Shown here: piece after piece, positions 61,101 to 64,000 of the stretch
Position numbering within the stretch: position 1 is the stretch's first letter
How the letters are laid out: the number at the start of each line of letters is the position of its first letter
Source of the DNA: Eunapius fragilis
Lineage: Eukaryota > Porifera > Demospongiae > Spongillida > Spongillidae
Direction of reading: 5' to 3'
Length of the DNA stretch: 64,000 bases
NCBI GenBank assembly: GCA_963681505.1
Contig: OY811991.1
Coordinates: 3,470,438-3,534,437 of the forward strand
The notes under the pieces: generated by a model
What the model saw: only the letters and a program-made list of their open reading frames with translations
Told to the model about the DNA's origin: nothing
Database searches by the model: none
Made by a program: the position numbers and the translations under genes

Positions 61101-62898
61101 TTTTATAATTTTTTCTCTAACCTTAATCTTGAATATTTTGATAATAGAGGGCTTTGAATATGTTGATTTATGAGAGTTTTGATGCCATTACTTAGCCTAC
61201 AATAGTGTTAGTAGTTGCCTAATCGCAGTAATGTATATTAATGAAATCAAGTGGTTAATTTATTTCAATCCTGAGTTATACTGATTTAAACTTGTTTGGT
61301 TCTTTTGTGGACACCCTGTATAAAATATGTGCCACCAATAGGTTTAATTATACACAAGTAACTAAAAACATTCTCTACGAGAAAGTTGGTGGTGTATAGG
61401 ATTTGAAGGCAATTGATGGTGTAAAAAGCAAGGGAACAAGGTCTTATCATAAGGGAAAATGTAATAGTCCTATATTTAGCACACAAACAACACATGCCCT
61501 AGAAATGAAATGTGCTCTATTACATTTTCCCTTCTGATAAGACCTTGTTTCCTTGCTTTTTACGCCACCAATTGCCTTCAAATCGTATATACCACCAACT
61601 TTCTCATAGAAAAGGTTTTTAGTTACTTGTTTCCTTGATTTTTGTTCATACCCAAATCCCTGAATATTATGTATTGCTATAGAATGCCCATGCCGATTCT
61701 AAAAATCATCTTGAAGGTATTTCGCACGTCGTTTTGCTCGTTTCTTTTCCTGACGTGAAGGCATTTTTGAGAAAAACAACTTCACTAACAAAAGAGGTTA
61801 CACCAAACAACGATTGAAGCACCAAAGCGTTTACTCTAGTTGTTCGCTATTTATACAAACATTTATTTTTAGATATCTAATGTTATTTAATTATTCATCT
61901 TACATAGACCGTATAGTCGATTGTTTACCAAAATATAACATCGAAGTCCTATTTTATATGAAAGTGGCTCTTCCAGCCTATTCTGAAGCTATTGGTGAAA
62001 TTTTCATTGTTTAAAAGTGTTCCTATCTCGAGTTATGCGTTGCCAAGAAGGAGAAGGAGGAGACCATGTTCCAGGACTGGGTACGAGGACGGGCGGTACC
62101 CTTTTGTTCTCTACAACTGCGCGGTTCTGTGACATAAAACAAAGATGAAACTGCTCATTTTTGACTTCTAGTCCAATTGCTATAACAAGCTAAATGATCC
62201 GATTGTCGGGAGTCTTGTTAGAGACGGGTCTGGGTCACATATTTTAATGAGATTCATAATCGGGGTCAAATCCTATATGGAAGTTTCTAGTGAAACTTTC
62301 GATACCAATTACACTTGTACCTGCATTCTTAGAGCCCACCTACATGTAGTTGCAAAATTATTCAGATCGTTGTATTAATGTTATTGAGTTCATAATGAAT
62401 ACATTTTACATTCATATCATGTAAGAGGTGCATGCAACAAGATCTGGATCTGAGATGCAAAGCTGAAAAGTGATTGGCGTATAGTGGGTCATCGTCACAT
62501 AATTGTGTGTGATGGAGGAGTGTGTGTGTGGGGGGGGGGGGTAGCATAAGCAACAAAGCATGAGAAGAGAAGGAAACCATTTTCATACATAATGGTCTTA
62601 TTAGCCAATCAACCCTAATGTGGTGTGTCTCCCCCCTGCTATGTGTGGGAGTGTGATAATGAGAAGCCATTATAATGGTACTGGGTGACTCCAAATGTTG
62701 TAAAACAGAAGCTATAATGAGCATGGAATAGTGTATTTCACACATGCTGATCTCATGCATATGTTGAGTCATTCAGTCTTAACTATAATCCATAGTTTTG
62801 TTTTTACATTCTTCCTGTTAGTAAACCGGACATTATTCTGAACACAAGGAAGGCTAAAGAAGACTTCACTTTTCCTAACAACAGCGATATCAGCATCA
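52154..62898 (+). CDS. EXOSC9: Exosome complex component RRP45 (EXOSC9); C-terminus partly resolved
   Basis: Exons 52154-52228, 52288-52382, 52804-52923, 53287-53389, 53455-53552, 53609-53648, 54148-54230, 54282-54414 and 55885-55973 join in phase. They encode the RNase PH fold: LSNCERTLVSVAIRERQRLD, VEVKLGNTRVL, ESLCIIAGQKVWAIRVDIHV, NNSGNIIDCAALAAI, RPDVTVAGEEAT, LNIHHMPLCVTFAYFQEG and DPTFQEERVMNG. In known exosomes RRP45 is a catalytically inactive ring subunit. A further exon 62822-62898 (KPDIILNTRKAKEDF) has the right phase and splice sites to follow 55973, across a 6.8-kb intron full of mobile elements; this link is inference. The acidic/basic tail seen in vertebrates is not found; the gene may extend past the window. 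Confidence 0.9.
54590..54970. mobile_element. ~380-bp foldback element in EXOSC9 intron 8
   Basis: Arms of roughly 100 bases pair imperfectly: ctttttcttgccaaattgca on the left matches the complement around 54935-54960, and gagttaatcgaaatttag pairs with ctaaattgcgattaattc. The centre is also palindromic (cattccaaagaaat / atatctttggaatg). No coding capacity. Confidence 0.8.
55205..55665. repeat. Dispersed repeat, copy A (related to 58915-59165)
   Basis: Shares blocks with copy B: gcacagctgtatttccataa / gcacagctgtatctccgtag, aagtaaaaattaaaaacagaa / aagtaaaaattaacagagaa, ggtgggtttt, and agaaatggtgtact / agaaatggtgtagt. Order is kept over about 250 bp. Confidence 0.75.
56250..56521. mobile_element. 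272-bp inverted-repeat MITE in the large EXOSC9 intron
   Basis: The arms share gagcagactatggttatac continuing through aaactataactgcgg, with outer ends ccctgcact and the complement ccctaagta. Internal short repeats of aactatggtataaacac add more palindrome. Confidence 0.88.
56667..57412. mobile_element. ~745-bp inverted-repeat element with a small exon-like frame
   Basis: The ends pair over about 60 bases, each with two copies of the motif tccttatttaag/cttaaataagga in opposite directions. Inside, on the minus strand, 57227-57144 reads MAKQSIKAGSRVVGRL and then KVTMGKKGTVLQ followed by a donor-like gtatgtgg. The KGTVLQ part resembles a KOW/Tudor-like strand, but I cannot identify the family. 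Probably non-autonomous, perhaps carrying a first exon of its parent. Confidence 0.75.
57850..58265 (+). pseudogene. Reverse transcriptase fragment
   Basis: Broken plus-strand frames carry DLKNAFI (about 58025), KMLDAAKLQTPELFPFIYST and SSAEGVQQGDPLGP (about 58160-58195), the palm motifs A-B of the same retroelement family as 18720-21340. The YxDD box is missing. Confidence 0.8.
58258..58375. repeat. Short tandem repeat, gtgaggtggactaagagatgcc-like
   Basis: Four imperfect copies of atgctagtgaggtgga followed by gatgcc, cutting the retroelement. Confidence 0.7.
58915..59165. repeat. Dispersed repeat, copy B (related to 55205-55665)
   Basis: Same block order as copy A with about one change every five to eight bases in the shared parts. 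Confidence 0.7.
59340..60207 (+). pseudogene. Reverse transcriptase element C-terminal part (zinc knuckle plus nuclease-like domain)
   Basis: One frame from 59373 to 59855 then a shift to 59806-60207. It carries IQWWLGIDTARGT, CSLCSGLALDHLGNHATTC, RGIDVVTCHNHLR, then AAIDIVVTSPL, KCPELGWVCISLAVETYGNW and LASHLAI. The spacing D..., ...VETYG looks like a PD-(D/E)XK-type nuclease, as in some non-LTR elements; that reading is inference. The frame overlap marks a frameshift. Confidence 0.8.
60308..60670 (-). pseudogene. Second, oppositely oriented nuclease-like tail of the same family
   Basis: An intact minus-strand frame reads MGKPAAFDLSVTSPLNSN, then KCKELGWVCIPMVVEVYGAW and LYGRLNLNLVRA. It is clearly homologous to the 59806-60207 segment and meets it tail to tail 100 bp away. 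It is cut off upstream by unrelated DNA at about 60675. Confidence 0.85.
61355..62312 (-). mobile_element. Hairpin-ended element, copy 3
   Basis: Reverse-oriented relative of copy 1, starting on the minus strand near 62312 (gaaagtttcactagaaactt). The peptide start lies on the minus strand at about 61766-61710: MPSRQEKKRAKRRAKYLQDD. The terminal hairpin is at 61362-61630, with arms containing ttctctacgagaaagttggt. It lies in the large EXOSC9 intron. Confidence 0.78.
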
Positions 62899-64000
62899 GT
62901 ATGTTTGGTGTTGTTTGTTTGTGTCGTGTCTAGTGACTGTAGGCATGGATGTGGATGGATATCATTGTACTGTTGTGCATATTTATAAGATGGTATTTAT
63001 GGTATTACTTTAAACATGGGAATTAGTCCAAATGCTATTGTTTGTTTAGACAGATTCAGAGGTGTTACCATTTGAGGCAATTGTGTGCTGCAAGCTTCAG
63101 TAGTCTTGTTGGAGTCAATTTATTAAGCAAGTAGTAATTGTTAATTGAATATGTGATGTGGTGGTTTGGTTGTAGTACATGTATTTGTAGCAGTGTCATA
63201 TTAGCAAGGGAACACCTCTTCAATATACATGTATCATAATTTTGCATCGCAAACATTATCTTAACTTACTAAGTGGTAACTTTTAGTAGTCCCCCCCCCA
63301 TTTATACATTGTCCGATGATATTATGGTCAGTCCCCTGGAAGTCTTGGTCACTTCAACTACCTAGAAGCCTTGCTTTATTTTAACTCCTAAGGCACCTAG
63401 AAGCCTTTGTTCATTTCAATTGCTAAGGTCACAGAATCAGCGTGAAGTTGACGGTAGTAAGAATAGCACTACAGAGACATACACAATGGTTGGAGAGATG
63501 ATGATATTGAAACCACGTTTGTCTTGAAGATCTTGGAAGGCTTAGGGTATGAAGGGGTATGTTCTCTGGGTATACCTGCTCAGGTTATAACATGTTTTTC
63601 TCTAATATCGTATTTAACTTCCGACCATATGTACTTGCAAACCTCAAAATTTTCACTCAAGACCGCGTAATTTCATATTGTGTTCGAACACAAAGCAGCT
63701 GCTATTAGTGCCAACGTGTAGACACGTGTAGCAGGGATTTACGAACTTCCTAAAACAACTTGACCCAGTTGAATTTGTGTTCTAGACTCAGGAGTTTAAG
63801 CTGTTTGGCCAATGATGACAGCACTGCTTGGTTTATGTATGTAGAGCTATGATTCTACTAGTAACGCGAAATCATGCTTCCTCAGCAGAAGTTGAAGATT
63901 ATTATTTTCTACAAAGGCATTAACAGAATTGTTAGTGGTATTAAAGCGAGATTTGACCACAGAGCCTGGATTCAAATCGTATAAGAAACAATAAATTTCT
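62899..64000. other. Right end of window, no firm gene
   Basis: AT-rich, with a short C run at 63293-63300. A possible exon at about 63429-63470 (SQNQREVDGSKNS) could continue EXOSC9, but its splice sites are not convincing. Confidence 0.4.

Overview
This is nuclear DNA from an animal. The genes are split by many short introns and encode recognisably metazoan orthologues: a geminin-family coiled coil, AIP, SUPT20H, MORN3, GOSR1, POLD4, mitochondrial EF-Tu and EXOSC9. Very tight gene spacing, short introns and many small inverted-repeat elements suggest an early-branching marine invertebrate. A sponge-like genome is my best guess, but the sequence does not prove it. I rebuilt most genes by hand from splice sites, reading phase and family similarity. 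Six come out complete or nearly so, with consistent phase throughout: MORN3 235 aa, AIP 328 aa, geminin-like 121 aa, GOSR1 231 aa, POLD4 104 aa and TUFM 438 aa.

Layout. 0.2-11.6 kb: a minus-strand UPF1-like SF1 helicase of HELZ2/MOV10 type, with a 21-bp coding minisatellite in its N-terminal exon and one 5.9-kb intron holding decayed Ty3/gypsy pieces. 12.0-14.5 kb: a dead hAT transposon. 14.9-17.4 kb: possible exons of an unidentified minus-strand gene. 16.1 kb and 18.2 kb: small DNA elements with visible target duplications. 18.7-21.3 kb: a degenerate reverse-transcriptase element. 23.4-29.5 kb: SUPT20H (SAGA subunit SPT20) on the plus strand. 30.8-38.5 kb: a long minus-strand WD40/HEAT protein that looks like WDR87/WDR97.

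38.5-56 kb is the gene-dense core: four head-to-head pairs in a row (WD40 protein/MORN3, AIP/geminin-like, GOSR1/POLD4, TUFM/EXOSC9). Their start codons are 315, 165, 93 and 72 bp apart, and neighbouring pairs meet tail to tail. The first shared promoter has RFX X-box-like sites, which fits two likely cilium/flagellum genes. The second has an E2F-like site and an E-box, which fits a replication-licensing gene.

56-62.8 kb is apparently one 6.8-kb intron of EXOSC9, filled with inverted-repeat elements and two converging reverse-transcriptase remnants. The C-terminal part of EXOSC9 is only partly resolved, and the gene probably runs beyond the window. Three copies of an undescribed-looking element (8.1, 43.9 and 61.4 kb) share one architecture: a short conserved basic peptide start followed by a terminal hairpin with long arms. 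This is the best candidate for something new here.
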